NCBI GenBank assembly: GCA_016806645.1
Contig: JACSYO010002106.1
Location: 127,001-191,000 of the forward strand
Direction: 5' to 3'
DNA length: 64,000 bases
Origin: Ophiodon elongatus
Lineage: Eukaryota > Chordata > Actinopteri > Perciformes > Hexagrammidae
The notes under the pieces: model-generated
Database searches by the model: none
Told to the model about the DNA's origin: nothing
What the model saw: only the letters and a program-made list of their open reading frames with translations
Shown here: positions 11,500-24,404 of the stretch, piece by piece
How the letters are laid out: the number at the start of each line of letters is the position of its first letter
Numbering within the stretch: the stretch's first letter is position 1
Position numbers and translations under genes: made by a program

Positions 11500-11672
11500 T
11501 ACCTTTTTTACTTAGTTAATATTCTTTACTGTTTATTACTTATTTATAATACTTGTTTTGATTTATTTTACTATGCCTCTTGTTTGCACTTTCTATATGC
11601 TGCTGTAATCCTGTACATTTCCCCGCTGCAGGACGAATAAAGGATTATTTTATCTTATCTTATCTAATCTTA
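11500..11672 (+). mobile_element. Non-LTR retrotransposon 3' tail with (ATCTT)n-like end
   Basis: AT-rich 3' UTR-like sequence, then CCCCGCTGCAGGACGAATAA AGGATTATTT and a TATCTTATCTTATCTAATCT tail. A 3'-truncated-body, short-tandem tail of this form is typical of fish LINEs. Orientation plus. The family is not determined. Confidence 0.65.
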
Positions 11673-12639
11673 ACAATGCAGTAGAATGTAGTCTCGTAGT
11701 GTAACGTTGCACTAAACAGGGTGATGGCACACACTCGAACAAGAACTTCTCCAGTTTTCTCTCTCGGGCGAAAGTGTAATGTAACCATATCTCATATGTA
11801 ATCCACTGAAATCCCACACAAAAGGGCTCCGAGTGGCAGAGCTGGTAACCAAGAACAAGCCGTTGCTTGGGGCAACACCAAACCTCTGAATCACTGGACT
11901 AAATTGAAAAAGTGTGGGGTTGATTCAAGAACTGGAACCAATAAATCTAAACAGAAACACGGGCAGCTGAGGGACGATAAGTAATAAACGTGGACGTCCT
12001 TTTCCAGCCCTTTTTCTTTTCTCCTCAGTGGACGGGGCCAACCCGTCCAATCAGCTGGCACTTATTAGTGCAGGTAAGAGTTCTGTAAGAAGTCCCCTCA
12101 CCCGGCTCTTATGTAACTGTGAGCTCACATCTTAGGCTCTGGGGAAAGGCTCCGGGGTTCAGACTGCTCGCCGGGCAGTTTTATCCCAGATCAACAGCCA
12201 TGCAGGGCCACAGTGTCGATGTGTACGCTGCACGGCTACGAGAGCACTCGCTCGCTTGCGTTTGCGCTGGCGTTGTGGGAAAGGTGGGCGCGTGTGCATG
12301 TCTGTGTGAGTTTCCTCTGTCCTACTTGGCCCGTGACACAACTGCTTAACACAACCTGACAGCTCCACTGGTCGAAGGGCTGCTAACAAGCTACAGCGAG
12401 TCCCAATGAGCTGGGGTAAGACACACACTCTCACACATACACACTGAGGTTAATAGTGAGCTGAGTGTTAATCAGGCTCGTATTTCCTCACAATTAAAAC
12501 CTGCTGTATTATTTACACTATTCCCTTTAACCCAGGCCCTGAACAATATATTTATGATTACAGCTACTACGGAGAACTTTCATTTTGTGTCGATTTTGAG
12601 CGTTTCTAAGCCCCAGAGTCCCTTAAGAAAACCTCTCAT

Positions 12640-12800
12640 TTTACAGCAGCAGGGCCTGAGAGTCTGCTCCGCTCAGTCCTGGTTCTGGGTGTCCCGGGCC
12701 TGCCTTCCCTCCAGCGGCCCCAGCATTAGGGCCTGATCCTCCAGCAGCGTGGCGTCAGCTCCCAGGGGGGACCTGCTGCCGGCCGGAGGAGGACCACCGA
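12640..12800 (-). other. Isolated GC-rich patch with open minus-strand frame, unidentified
   Basis: About 160 bp of GC-rich sequence in AT-rich surroundings. On the minus strand it reads GGPPPAGSRSPLGADATLL and continues to RDTQNQD then a stop at 12673. The frame is open upstream to an ATG at 12873, but that part looks non-coding. No family recognised and no convincing acceptor seen. Confidence 0.25.
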
Positions 12801-13424
12801 TGACAAGCATGAAGAATAACCATAGAAATAGACACTCTTCTCGATGATGGTCTTGTTTACTTATGTAGGTCATATGGAGGCATCAGAATTAAACTCATAG
12901 AGTTTAATAACCAATTAAACCACAATTTCCCCATCCTCAATCATGCCGTACTAACAATGCACAGATACTGTGAATAAATTAATACAGGTTTAAAAATGTC
13001 ATAGGATTATCACTGAACATATTTCAATACCAACATTCTTGTCTAGCGAGCACGTTATTTACCCCATCCATAAAATGTACTTCTTCCCACTACCAGGGTG
13101 CTTTTACACTCAAACTGATTGGTTGAGTGACAGTGAACCCCGGTGCGTTTCCTCGGTCAGTGCGGTGCATCTGGGCTGGTGTGCAAGGACTTAAGGGAAC
13201 CGAGACCGCCTCCAAGTGGGCTCCGGCACAGTTCATTCATGGGACCAGCAACATTACTTTGATGGTAGACATGACAATGAAGCATGAATTCAAAAGCTGA
13301 ACTGCTGTTGAATCCATCTGTTTGTCATGAACTGTTGAGGCAACCCGTTCTCACTCCCAACTCGCTTGGTCGGTGCCCCTTCGGCGTCTGATACGGAGGT
13401 ACATTAAACGCACCATCGTCATTA

Positions 13425-13670
13425 TAAGATGTCAGAGCAACTGACGTAGTACAAAGAGACGAGAAAGCCAGACTTTAACCCAGGAGACCGCTGTTCGTGT
13501 CCTGTGTGACGCCTTATTTACCCTTAGATTTGTTATGTAACTTAAGCACCTGACTTGCACCGCGTACGTAAGTTACTTAGCAAAAGCACTTATTTTAACC
13601 CAAATCACGATCTGTTCCCAAGCCTTACCAAGTAAACCGAAGAACAAAGTCAAAAACTGAAGCTAGAGAC
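13425..13670 (+). repeat. Dispersed family Y copy (ACCCAGGAGACCGCTGTTCG)
   Basis: Shares ACCCAGGAGAC-GCTGT-TGTCC-GTGTGA, a GTAACTTAA segment, 'CTTATTTTAACCCAAATCA' and 'CCAAGTA' with copies at 17835-18130, 20385-20560, 56215-56460 and 62265-62590. A short version is at 1365-1440. Confidence 0.7.
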
Positions 13671-16600
13671 CAAGCGTTGGCATTTGACGAGTGGAGAGTG
13701 AGAATGTGCTGGTCGAGGAAGTGATCATGATCATGTGTGAACATGAACCGCACCAGAACCAAAATGCCACATTGTATCCTTGTCCCCCTGGTCTGGACTC
13801 AATGACTCAGCGTTAAAGTCCTCTACACACCGGCGGCTCTTTTTTAGTGCGATTAATCCGCATGTCAACATATTCAAACGGTTGTTTTTTGTCTTGGGTA
13901 CGTTCACACAGAACGTGAACGTAGTGCTGCCAAAAAGATAAGTATATTTTGTTATTTCAACCTTCACAAAGGCAGCGCAGCCCAGATCCACTCCTTCCGT
14001 CCTTACCTTTCACAATAAAAGCCTCAGACATACAGAGCCCACACTGCAGAACTGTTTACCAGAGAGAGCTCAGAGCCTTTTGATAAAAGGAAACTCAATA
14101 AAATAGCTTACAATTCCCTCAATGGAATTAAAATCTTAACTTACAACCTCCTATTGAGTACACTATTGAGTTGTTATCATAAATGGTGGGCGATTGAATG
14201 AGAGAGTGATGTACGTCCATGTTTGTTGCTGTCGAGGACACGGCTTAATGTCAGTCAAAAGAGATACGATGGAGACCCTGACAGCCTTTGTGGCTCATGT
14301 GTGGGAAAATTAACAATTTATTCATGAATCCTTACCGCTAACAACTCAAAGCAAATCGACCAAATGGCCTTAGACACTAGAAACATGGAAGTACAGTAGC
14401 ATCTATATCACGATTACCCACCGAACCACTTCTCACTACTACATTTTTAATTCATAGAGAAAAAGGGACATGAAATATAGAGGCCATAGGCTTTAGACAT
14501 ATCTCATTCACTATACTTATATAATGAGTAGTGTAAATGAACATCATTAGTTTCTTTTCTTTCCATTGATGCTGCCTTAGATGTGAAAGAACGCTGGATT
14601 AAACACTGGATGTGTGTTCTTTGGACAATTATGGGTTGGGAGTCCTGAATTACTCTGTCTCACTGCAAAGACATTGTACTCACACACTGTGTCTAAAAAT
14701 AAAACGCAACCCAATCGAGGGAGGAAGTGATTCACTTCAAATGATGCGTTAGTGAAGTCAGACATTACTGTACAAGGACTCAAATAACAGGGTCTGAAAC
14801 AAGCAGCTTTTTTGTATTCTACCGGCACTAATATACATCTGATTACATCAGATTACAAAAGAGCAAATATAAAGTATGAGTAGCTGGACATGAGTCGTTA
14901 AGAATGTGAATGAAGGTATTTCCACCACTTCAGAGGGACTGATACAGTGAGGTGAAAAGATATCAAGGTCACAACCTCACGTCTGTAAGTACAGAGCCGG
15001 GGGCAGGACATGATTAGCCTAGCTTAGCATGAAAACTGAGGAGAAATGTTCAAAACGACTGGCGTTGAGAATGATGGTTCTGTGCTGAAATCTTTTTGTG
15101 GTGCAGCCAATCAGAGTCTTGTGTTCACAGTGAGGTCGGCGTTGTTGGGACTATTGCACCTGCATGGAGACCAAAACCCAGACCTGCTCACAGACCTGGC
15201 AACCTGCCCGATCGCCACAGAACATGCACAGAAGGACTAGACAGATGGATGAACTCAATAAATCATTTCAGCACATAATGACAAAATGTCATCTTTACAT
15301 TTCGTTTTTTTTTTTTTTCAGATTAAACGAACAAGATCTATTTCAGTTAAAGCCCTTTAGAGGGTTTGTCAGAGGGTAAAAAGAGGATCACACTGTCCCA
15401 GAGATTTTAACTACCAGCAACTATAACAACAACAATAATAACACATTATTAAAAATGACAACTGTGGCGGTCTGAAAGTAGCGAAAACCCCCAGCGCGGT
15501 GCTGTGGGAGAGGGCCTTATCATTGCAACTACCTACTGTCAACGGGCCCAGACTGGAAGTGACTCGGTCCGATGCCCGAATCAGAACTACGACGCGGTTG
15601 TACAGAGTTTCTTCTCCGTCGGTTCTGAACGGAACCTCTGTAGCTCACGAGGAGTTAGAGATGGTGTCATGAGGGAGAATAGAACAGAGCTCCAGAACAC
15701 TAATCAGAACAGGACCGGACCGTAATAACGCTGCCATGATGGCTGTTCCTTTGCTTCCTGACTGAATGTGGGCTAAGATTTACTTATCAGTTACACAGCC
15801 ATCTCCACGAGGAGCAGAACTGGAGAGCTATTTATACAACTGACGGTTGAATGTTAATTTCTAGAAGGAGAGGCGAGAAAAGAGAGGTGTATGAGAGGAG
15901 GAACGGAGGCAAAGCAGCAGACGGAAACAAAGTCTACAAGATTATATAGAAGGGATGGAAAAACAGATAGGAGAGTGACGGCTGAACCCCACCCAACCCG
16001 TCCATCACCACCACCTCCTGCTGCAGTGTTCAAAGAGCCATATGTGCCAGGCAGGCTGGGTTGATGCTGTGTGTAGGCGGAAGGAGAAATGAAAATAGGG
16101 CTGAGATCAAGTTATTTTCGGCTAAATGGAAGCTGGCGAACAAAAAGCCTTTGAGTCACCCTCTGAGTGCGGATACCAGCGCCGAAGGCACACAGGATAC
16201 TCGCTGAGTGTAGCCGGATTACTTCCACACCGGGGCCACGCTGCGGCTGATGACGGAGAAGATGAAGAACAGTGAAAGGTGATAACGAGGATGATGACTC
16301 ATCAATATCTTAATGCTTCAAGCTTCTTCCAGAGAACTGTGTGCATGACCTCCGGGGGCACTAATGGTGCGCCGGGACAAACCCTTGAGATGAGACCCGA
16401 GGTCTGGTACCCATTGTGACCACCTTAAGACCTAAACCCACCGGGGGCGTAACGATTAAGACACGACACACCGGTGAATGCTCGACTGCTAATATTTACC
16501 ATATAAGCTATTCATACCGGCAGCGATGAAGACTTTATGAATAGATCTGTGCAGACGGAGGACCGACTACCAGGATGCTGTTGACCCAGAGCAGCTCCTG

Positions 16601-17339
16601 GCAGTCTGTCTGAGCTCAGCTGTTGTTCGGCCTGAAGCTACTGCGTGTTTGAATGCTCTTTTCCTGCGTTTAGGTTATAGACAGTCTTCTTTACGAGGGT
16701 TGGTTTCGTACAAGGACGAAAGAAAACTACAATAATTCCACCAGACTGACGACTGAAAAAGCCAAAGAAAGAATAAGAAGAGATGAAATCAGCACTCGTT
16801 GGTAAAAGACAGTGGGTGCTTAGCGTCAATGTGTCAAATAGGAACGGCTTCCTGTTTCAGTGGCAAGAGTTTCACAATAAAAGCAGCCTATGACAAGCTT
16901 TAGCAGAGCTCTTCTTCAAACTTCCCAATAGAGACAGAAGGTTAGTGTCGGTCAGCACTGCTGGAACTCAGCACAGCTTAAACCTCCTCGGTCGGAGAGA
17001 CTCACTTAATATTTAGAGTTCAATAATGATCGCAGGTCACTGAAGCTTTTCTGGACGGGAAAATTAATTCAGCATCCAAGTTCCGGCAGAATTCTCCCCG
17101 TCACGTAACACTGTGGGGACTTTGAAATGGAAGTTTTAATCTTTTGATTCTTCTTCTTTTGGGGTCAAAAGTAAATAAAACATTTAGTGTCTGAATTATA
17201 CCGTTTTCTATTGCTGATATAAAAAAAAAAAAAAAAAGACATTATTGAAGGAAAGAAGAAAACTATCAATGTAACAGCCAATTCCAAACTTTCCCTCTAC
17301 ATTCTCAGGTCATGGTTAATCAAACCGTCTGAGACACCT

Positions 17340-17450
17340 ACACCTATCAGAAGGGATTACGTGTACAGATTGCAAAGCCCTCTGAGGCAAATTTGCCGAT
17401 CCTCTGATTGAAGGACGACCCTGCTCACCACTAAGCCACAGTCGCACGAC
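17340..17450. repeat. Fragments of LINE tail and CTTGGGG-family repeat
   Basis: GTGTACAGATTGCAAAGCCC TCTGAGGCAAATTTG at 17360-17395 matches the LINE 3' tail at 38631-38660. It is fused to GAAGGACGACCCTGCTCACC ACTAAGCCACAG, the end of the repeat family also at 8690-8830. Confidence 0.6.
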
Positions 17451-17834
17451 CATGAGTGGTCATGCATTTGAAAGTGAATTAGCGCTCATTTGAAAGTCCA
17501 CTACTGACGGTGTGTTAATGTGCTGGTGAGAAGCTGTGAGATCTGAGAACGCTCAGTTGGCTGATGAACAGGGTTCTGCTCTCAGACAGAAACAAACACC
17601 GGACACGGAGACACGGCAGACTCAACACAACTGATTTCCCCCTCTGAACTCAACGACAGCGGTCAATGCGTCTATACGTTATCGTGCTGCGTATTAATGC
17701 ATCTATATGACAATAACATAAGAGTTTCAATGACCTAAAAGAAAAACAACCCTCTCTCAGTCCCAACACGTCAAATACAGTCGCTGGTCAGCGGCCCCTC
17801 GGAGGATTGAGACTGTGAGGCGCACGAGGAACTG

Positions 17835-18130
17835 ACGGTGTATAACGAGCAAGATAGACCAACTTTTACCCAGGAGACGGCTGTTTGTGTCCCGTGTGAA
17901 ACCATGGCAACGATGACTTTTTTTTTTTTTTGGTACGTAATTTACATTACATTTCATTTAACGTATTTTACATCCTTAACCAACGCCACTCCCATAACAA
18001 GCGTACTTATTTGAACCCTAACTGCATTATTTTTGCTCACTCTGGCCAAGTAGTTCCGTTGCAACCCTAAAAAGTAACAAAATCTCCGTCAGAACGTTTA
18101 TTTTGGAAAAAGACACTGTGCCTTTAACGA
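17835..18130 (+). repeat. Dispersed family Y copy
   Basis: ACCCAGGAGACGGCTGTTTG TGTCCCGTGTGAAACC at 17869-17904, a T-rich tract, then CGTACTTATTTGAACCCTAA, CCAAGTAGTTCCGTTGCAAC and CTTTAACGAGTGGAAATGG. It is the best-preserved copy of the family in the window. Confidence 0.7.
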
Positions 18131-19354
18131 GTGGAAATGGACACGTCGTCCCAGAGAAGTCCAACACTGTTGCTGGAGGGGAACACAGAGCGTCACAGCG
18201 TGAAGCGTGAGTCGGGAGTGAGAGCGTGCAGAAAGAACACCTCGACTTTTCTCCAAATGTTTTGAAGAAATTCTGACAAGAAGCTTAAAAATACAAATAC
18301 TGACATTACCACACAGAGCCCAGATTAGAACCCATGTCCGCGTGACTGAGGCTGTAATTGAGCAAGATTTGGCTTAATGTCAGCTGTAATGGCCTGTGGT
18401 TATCGACGACACTTAGAGGACTGCTATTGGGGGCCACTCATTGTTCGGACATCAATGTGCAGGCGGAGAAAAATCAATGCAAAATGGGATCTGTGGCAAA
18501 ACCATTGAAAGGAGCCGAGGGGGATCTTAGTTTGATATATTGATTTTCTCTCTCTCTCTCCTCTGGTTTGACACTTTTTTCCCAAAAGCGACCTCCGATG
18601 CTTCGGTCATCTCATCGCCTCGTGTCCCGGTGCTTGTCCCTGACCAGTCAACAGTTAAGCCTTTGGTCAATACAGAGTCATGCTTTACCAACATTGCAGC
18701 AATATTTGATTTACATCGTCATCACAGATGACGTCATCACACATCCTTATTATAATGACTATTCTGTTTACAGTTTTAGTTGTAGTGCAAATGTGACAGA
18801 CAAATCTCTTCTCTCTTGTTTACTGATAATCACTCATACATTTTAATATAAATGTAATATATCATTTTTTTTATATTCTATATTAATTTGGTAAAGTCAC
18901 GTGGTATAAATACAATATTGGTGACAGAGATTTATAGTCAGGCTATTTCAAAGTACTTGGTTAAATGTAAAGTTGTGTTAAACTCAATCTAAAGTCACCA
19001 CGTACTGAGCTGCTGTAGAGATTATAACACAATAGTATAATCATTTTCTGAAATTGTAATGAAATGTGCACTTATCCTGATTTAAACGTAATAAAGCTAA
19101 AAGTGTAATAACCTGACCACCAATCCTAATGTCATGAAATGTCCTGACTGATATCTGAAACCCCAGCACACCTTAGATGCTCCCTCCGTCTCTGTGAGAT
19201 GTGGAGCTCAACCAGCTGCTGCAACTAAAAACCTCCATTCCAACGGACTGCTGTCGTCTTCGGGGTTTCCCGCTCCAGCTGCAGCATAAATCAAACATGG
19301 CCACCGTGTGACCATCCGCTGGGAAAGAGACGACACCCCACATCTGCAGTCTAA

Positions 19355-19377
19355 TGTGTGTGTGCGTGTGTGTGTGT

Positions 19378-19420
<43 letters not shown>

Positions 19421-19440
19421 TGTGAGAGCGAGAGAGAGAG
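19355..19440. repeat. (TG)n microsatellite with (GA)n end
   Basis: TG dinucleotides with a few interruptions, then GAGAGCGAGAGAGAGAG. Simple repeat. Confidence 0.95.
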
Positions 19441-19604
19441 ATTTCCCCTTCCTTTCACTTGTCTCTAGTTGTCTTACAATAATACCAAAAGGAGAAAGGA
19501 TGTGTAACCATGGCAACCACAGCAGTATGTGAAACAGACATGAGTGAGCAGCGATCATTATACCTCCTACATTCCACAGCGTTTAGTACTGTCGTTCCAG
19601 TTAG

Positions 19605-19607
<3 letters not shown>

Positions 19608-19638
<31 letters not shown>
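19608..19638. repeat. (CA)n microsatellite
   Basis: Perfect CA run of about 31 bp. Confidence 0.95.
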
Positions 19639-19641
<3 letters not shown>

Positions 19642-20384
19642 TGTATTGTCCTTTGGAAGCTAATAATAATGCAGGCAGTACCATAGAAACCACTGTCTGG
19701 TGGCTTTAGGCAGGAGGGCTTTCCTAACCCAAGCTGGATGACTTTGAATGAATATGAGACGTTATACTGGTGCAGATTTTATGAACAAGAAAGACTGTTG
19801 CTGACTTCCTGAATGACGTTCCAAAAAAACATTTTAGAGCGAACGCATTGGTCGACATGTCGGGGATTGAACCGTGGAGCGGCCGAAGAGCGTAGCCGGA
19901 CACCGACGAAGCGTTTGGGGAAACAGACGTAAAGTTGACCGTGGGGAATCAGAATGTAGCCGTTGTAATGTTCACGTTCTCTGGAGAACCGAAGGAGGAA
20001 AAACAGGAGTCGCCCGATCACTGCCGTAGATTGCCACACTGAATTTACTGGGTGAAGTGAACTGGAGCAGATCCTGAAATGAGCGTGACCATGTCGAGAA
20101 TCATGACCCCAAGAATTGAAATTGAATGGTCACACCCCCGAGTGCCAGCCGTACACTTTTCCTTTATTTGTGTAGGAGTTTGTCGGTAGCATGACTTCTC
20201 AGCATTCAGACATTTCACGAAGCGACCACCACAGCCCCACGTTGATCGCTGAGTAGGCAGATTCTTTAGAGTAGAACGGCACCGCGAGTTAGTTCATGCT
20301 CCGGTATCTGCACCGACTGTCATGTACCAGAACATCAGGGTCGGCAGAACGCGCGAACAAAACCACCGGAAGCACCACAAAATG

Positions 20385-20560
20385 CCCCTCTTCCTCATTT
20401 ATAGACGGCCAGAGGAAGTGAGGTTGTGTAAGGAGCAGGGTGGTCCATAAAGGACTTTCACCCAGGAGACGGCTGTTTGTGTCCCGTGTGAAACTTATAT
20501 CTTAGTTTTGTTACGTCATTTTGCATACTTAACTAACACATTTTCACCGAACAGAGCCTG
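20385..20560 (+). repeat. Dispersed family Y copy (partial)
   Basis: CACCCAGGAGACGGCTGTTT GTGTCCCGTGTGAAACTTAT at 20459-20498 followed by a TTACGTCATTTTGCATACTT AAC segment, as in the 17.8 kb copy. Confidence 0.65.
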
Positions 20561-20860
20561 AACGCATCATAATGTCACTGAACGGAACCGTCTACCAGAT
20601 CTCCAGTTTCAACACGGATTGGTTGTTTACAATGTAACATTATCAGGGATCAACAGGAAGCATACATGCCGATGTCCTGATCGCATGTTTTACTAAATAT
20701 TGGCGGATAACGATGTCAGTAAAACTTTATTTCACACTGCGATGGTTAAGGTAAACTGTGTATTTAATTCACATGTGTGCCGAACGGCAAAGGGGATCAC
20801 GGATCGACAGCGATCTGTTACACCGCTAGCTTCCATGCGGGGCTCAACAACAAGACTCAC

Positions 20861-21141
20861 CCGGGGGAAAGTAAAATGCCACGTCGGGCCGTCGGGCTAG
20901 TGAATTTAGCAACTCGTAGAATGTGTTTCCAGAGCTGGCGATGGAGGAGGTGAAGGAATGGCCGACATCAGCGACTCCTTTGTGAAACGCAACGCCGCCA
21001 CCATTAGCCAGTAAGAAGAGCTCGTGTTTCCCTTCGGTGACCCAGCAGCGTGGCTCACTACCCGTGACCCTCGACGCCAGGCCACGTCCAGACAGGACCA
21101 GGTCCCGGAACCAGCTGGCAGTGATCTCATCAAACTCTGCA
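20861..21141 (-). other. Unidentified exon-like open frame
   Basis: On the minus strand about 94 codons stay open in GC-rich sequence (for example ITASWFRDLVLSGRG, CWVTEGKHELFLLANGGG, TFYELLNSLARRPDVAFYF) and end at CCCCGG followed by GTGAGT, a strong donor form. A GCTGCAG just upstream could be an acceptor. There is no in-frame ATG, and the codon before the frame is a stop. I do not recognise the family. It could be a decayed exon, part of a transposon or chance. Confidence 0.3.
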
Positions 21142-22711
21142 GCCAATCAGCATCCCTCTTTCTCTGCTGCCTTTGCTTGTGCTTTTTTTTTTTTTTTTAA
21201 ACTGTGCCGTTACAGACAAGGGTATAAACAATAAGTCAATATTTCCTGAATGACGGTTTACAGTTCAGATCAATGACAGCTCCTGAACACTGGTCTCACC
21301 TCCTGCAGGGTCCTGCCTGCCTACGATGGTTGAGACGGACTTGGTGTGACTGACGAGTGACTCCCTGGACCTTAGGAAGCCTTGTGCCTTTGCCTTTTAT
21401 GGTAAACGCCCTTAAAACGTGCTACTGATGAACAGGAACTGGAACTTGATTAGGATTGAAGCACGAGTGCGTCCGTGATTGATCGGCTGTGCGCGTGTCA
21501 GACTGCGTGGAGGACAGAATGTCGGCTTGTAACCTGCTGCGGTTGAGGACAGTTGGTGCGTGAGTGAAACCTCTTCAGCTACTCTCAGATATTTATATCA
21601 CTGCATCTACCAAGGACTCAGCATGGAGTGTGCGCATGAATGCTGGTGCTGTGCATGAAGGCGGCAGGCGGCGGTGAGGTGAGATTCAGAGAGGGAAGCC
21701 ACGGTAACTCGCTGCTTTTCACTTGTTGGGTCCAGCTCACATGAAGGAGAGGAGAAGGGGTTAACTCACAGCTGCATTATGCAACATTTCTATTTTTTTT
21801 TTTTTTTTTTAAACAGTCAATCAGTGGCTCTCCATCTGATTCTCAGTTCCTCGTCTAGTCATCTACTCAAGTTCTGGTTTCTCTGCGCTGCAGTTAATGA
21901 ACCTGCAACCTCATGTGGTTTTCCCTGGTTTCCCAAAATGAATCGTCAGTGGTTTGGGAGGAAATCTTCACTGAGGAACTGACAAGAAAGGAAGCAGAGA
22001 GCCATGCAGCCCTCGTGTAAAGCCCCCCATAAATCGTTTGCTTCTTTTGAGTCTACAGCCACGCTACTGGATCTGTGAGGCTGAGGCTTCGCAGGTATAA
22101 CGTTTACCATCTTCATCATCTTAGGTTAGCATGCTAACATGAGCTAATTAGCACCAAACACAAACGCTGCGGTCCAAATCCACACTACGCACTCATTAGT
22201 GTCAGTTTGGAAAACTGAGGAAATATTCATGTCAATGACCTTTTATCCCCATGATCCATTATATTAGATCTTTAAACCATTGGACATGAGTGCCACTCAA
22301 GTCATCACTTAAGATTCTGCACTCACCATTGCATTTCATATGAAAAGGTCAGATGACACCAAATAGAAAGTGCACTCAGTGGAGTGCAAATCTCCACCAG
22401 GTGTGTCTCCCTGTCCTCTCCCAAACAAAGAAGAGTTGTATCTCACTCCATTGTCCCTCTGGGCTCTCTTACAGTCAAGATTGCGACGAAGATAGCAAAA
22501 ACAGAGATTTATTCATCTTTTATTATGCCCGACTTTAGTCGATCTTAACAAATCGGGTATGGAATTAATCTTTGAGCCACGACAAAGGCCTAAAATGAGG
22601 CCTGCGACGGACTAGGTGTGGCTTGTTTTTAGCCTCGCCGATTTCCAGAGATGCCTTTTGCCCCTGAAGCATGGTGTTGATCAGTCGCAGTTCATAGAAA
22701 GAGGAGAAAGG

Positions 22712-22766
22712 AGTCAACACAACCACCAGAGTCTAGTGGTTGTGTTGACTCGTCTAGTGACTAGAC
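22712..22766. repeat. Two adjacent perfect inverted repeats
   Basis: AGTCAACACAACCAC (22712-22726) and its exact reverse complement (22736-22750) flank a 9-nt loop. Directly after it, CGTCTAGT and ACTAGACG (22751-22767) pair around one G. Together they would fold as two hairpins. Confidence 0.85.
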
Positions 22767-22771
22767 GTTCT

Positions 22772-22940
22772 TGAGCATATAGTCATATAGTCATAAATGT
22801 ACACAAGATAATTATCAGGCAGATGGGACCATTAGTGTGTGTGATTAGCCGTGGACAGACAGACAGTCACACACGAACGAACGCATGATCCCCACAGGCT
22901 CACGCCTGGCTGAGATAAAAACAATTCCCGGTCATAATTA
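22772..22940 (+). repeat. Duplicated element, copy 1 (other copy at 35.1 kb)
   Basis: Shares, in the same order and orientation, GAGCATA-AGTCATA, GGC-GATGGG-CCA, GATTAGCCG-GGACAGAC, CACACAC--GAAC, and CAGGCT-ACGCCTG with 35075-35225. No coding content. It could be an old dispersed repeat or a duplicated non-coding element. Confidence 0.65.
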
Positions 22941-24404
22941 TGACTTAGAAATGAACATGAACGCTCTTTACAACTGGGAGACTCATAATTACGATAACTT
23001 ACATGGACTCAACAGCAGCATCCCTCTTTCCATTCATAAGGCCTTGTTTTCTAAGTTGCCTAGATATCTAACATCTTTAGAGGAGTTCACAGGGAACAAC
23101 TATGAGGGCAGATCCCAGGAGAGCTTTGCTTTAGAAACATCCTCATACCAACTCTGAACTGGAGAAGGCTTGTTTCTGGTGGACTTGGCAACTGGAATTA
23201 AATGCAACAAAACTTAAGTTAGCCAGCTCCCGAGTACACAGCCTGCGTAATGTCTGATTGGCCCATGTGAAAATAGAGCCATTTGTTGACTGGAGAGCGG
23301 GTGGGCGTGTGGATGACGTTTCCTATCATGCGGCTGGCGCAAAACTGGAAGGAAACCAACATTCATTCACACAAAGTCACCACGAAAAAAAAGGTCTAAC
23401 TGGAGAAAGGATGAGATTGAGCTCCCTCCCAGAGACGAGCCTTCACTGCCAAATAAACCTGCACAGCGATGTGCTGTAACCCGCCATGAACGTTACATTC
23501 CTTGAAGCGAGTATTGACTGAACTGTTGAGGAAAGTCGTGAGGATTTCATCCGGATGGGTAGATTCTATGAAGAGACAAAACAGCCATTAATGTCCCATG
23601 GAGGGGGGGACAGAATAAGCACTGCTGGAGGCTATGAACAACTCCCTCTCTTCCCTTTTCTCCCATCCCTACGACCCCCAATCGGCTGGAGATGCACATA
23701 CGTCAGAATCTGCGTGGAAAGGATTTATTTTTTTTCTCTCTCTTTCTTTTCGCCCACTGAATGTTATGATTCAACTCAGCCTTTAGAGCAGGGTTGAGAA
23801 GAGAAGAGCGTGGGCGTAACCTGCTTCTCTCTCTCTCTCTCCCTCTCTCTCTCTCTCTCGCTCGCTCTCTCAGTACCTGCTTGCCTCCTGCACAGAGCTG
23901 CAGAGCTGCTCGTTCTCTCTCTCGGAAATGAAATGCTGGGTTTGTACATCATGCCCGTGAAGCCTCCAACATACAGACAGATAGAAGGGAACAGCTCAGT
24001 GGTGGGATGTGTGAAGGAGGTGGGGACCAAAAGGACCAGCTGACTGCGAAAGAAGCGTGAATCATATCTTTCACACCTATCTTCTCCTGTCATATTCCTC
24101 ACAAACTATGGTAGACTGATTACTTCAGACTGCAGGGATAGTTTTTTTTCAGCATTTCTGCATGAACAAGACAATTCACACTCGAGCAATTGATCTGTCT
24201 CAGATGAATTAAGAGGCTGATTGTAGCTCAGGGTTGGTGCACATGTCTATGTTCTGGTCTCAGAGCACTAACTGTAAACCAGCATTGGCCAATGTACGGA
24301 CTGGAAAAAACTGAGTGTAGAGACATAAAGAACGCAGTATAATTGACAAGGAGCACTGGAGCGGCTCTGAAAGATGGTGGTGGAACCTTGCTATCAGACC
24401 TTGC

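Larger units (their letters stand above)
11700..19350. other. Geneless block
   Basis: Apart from the repeats listed at 13.1-13.7 and 17.4-18.1 kb and the GC-rich patch at 12640-12800, no gene was recognised. 13081-13260 looks like another multi-copy element (CAGTGAACCCCGGTGCG), and 18140-18230 resembles its neighbourhood. 14000-15470 and 15740-17100 hold nothing I can name. Poly-T or poly-A tracts lie at 15304-15319, 17221-17237 and 17919-17930. Confidence 0.45.
21147..24400. other. Geneless block
   Basis: Poly-T tracts lie at 21185-21198 and 21791-21808, and a CT-rich tract at 23826-23872. The inverted repeats at 22712-22766 and the duplicated element at 22772-22940 are listed separately. 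No exon recognised. Confidence 0.5.

Noticed and set aside
15470..15730. GC-richer block at 15.5-15.7 kb as an rRNA or retroviral LTR fragment
   Set aside because: No stretch could be matched to rRNA, and no LTR ends, primer-binding site or polypurine tract were visible.
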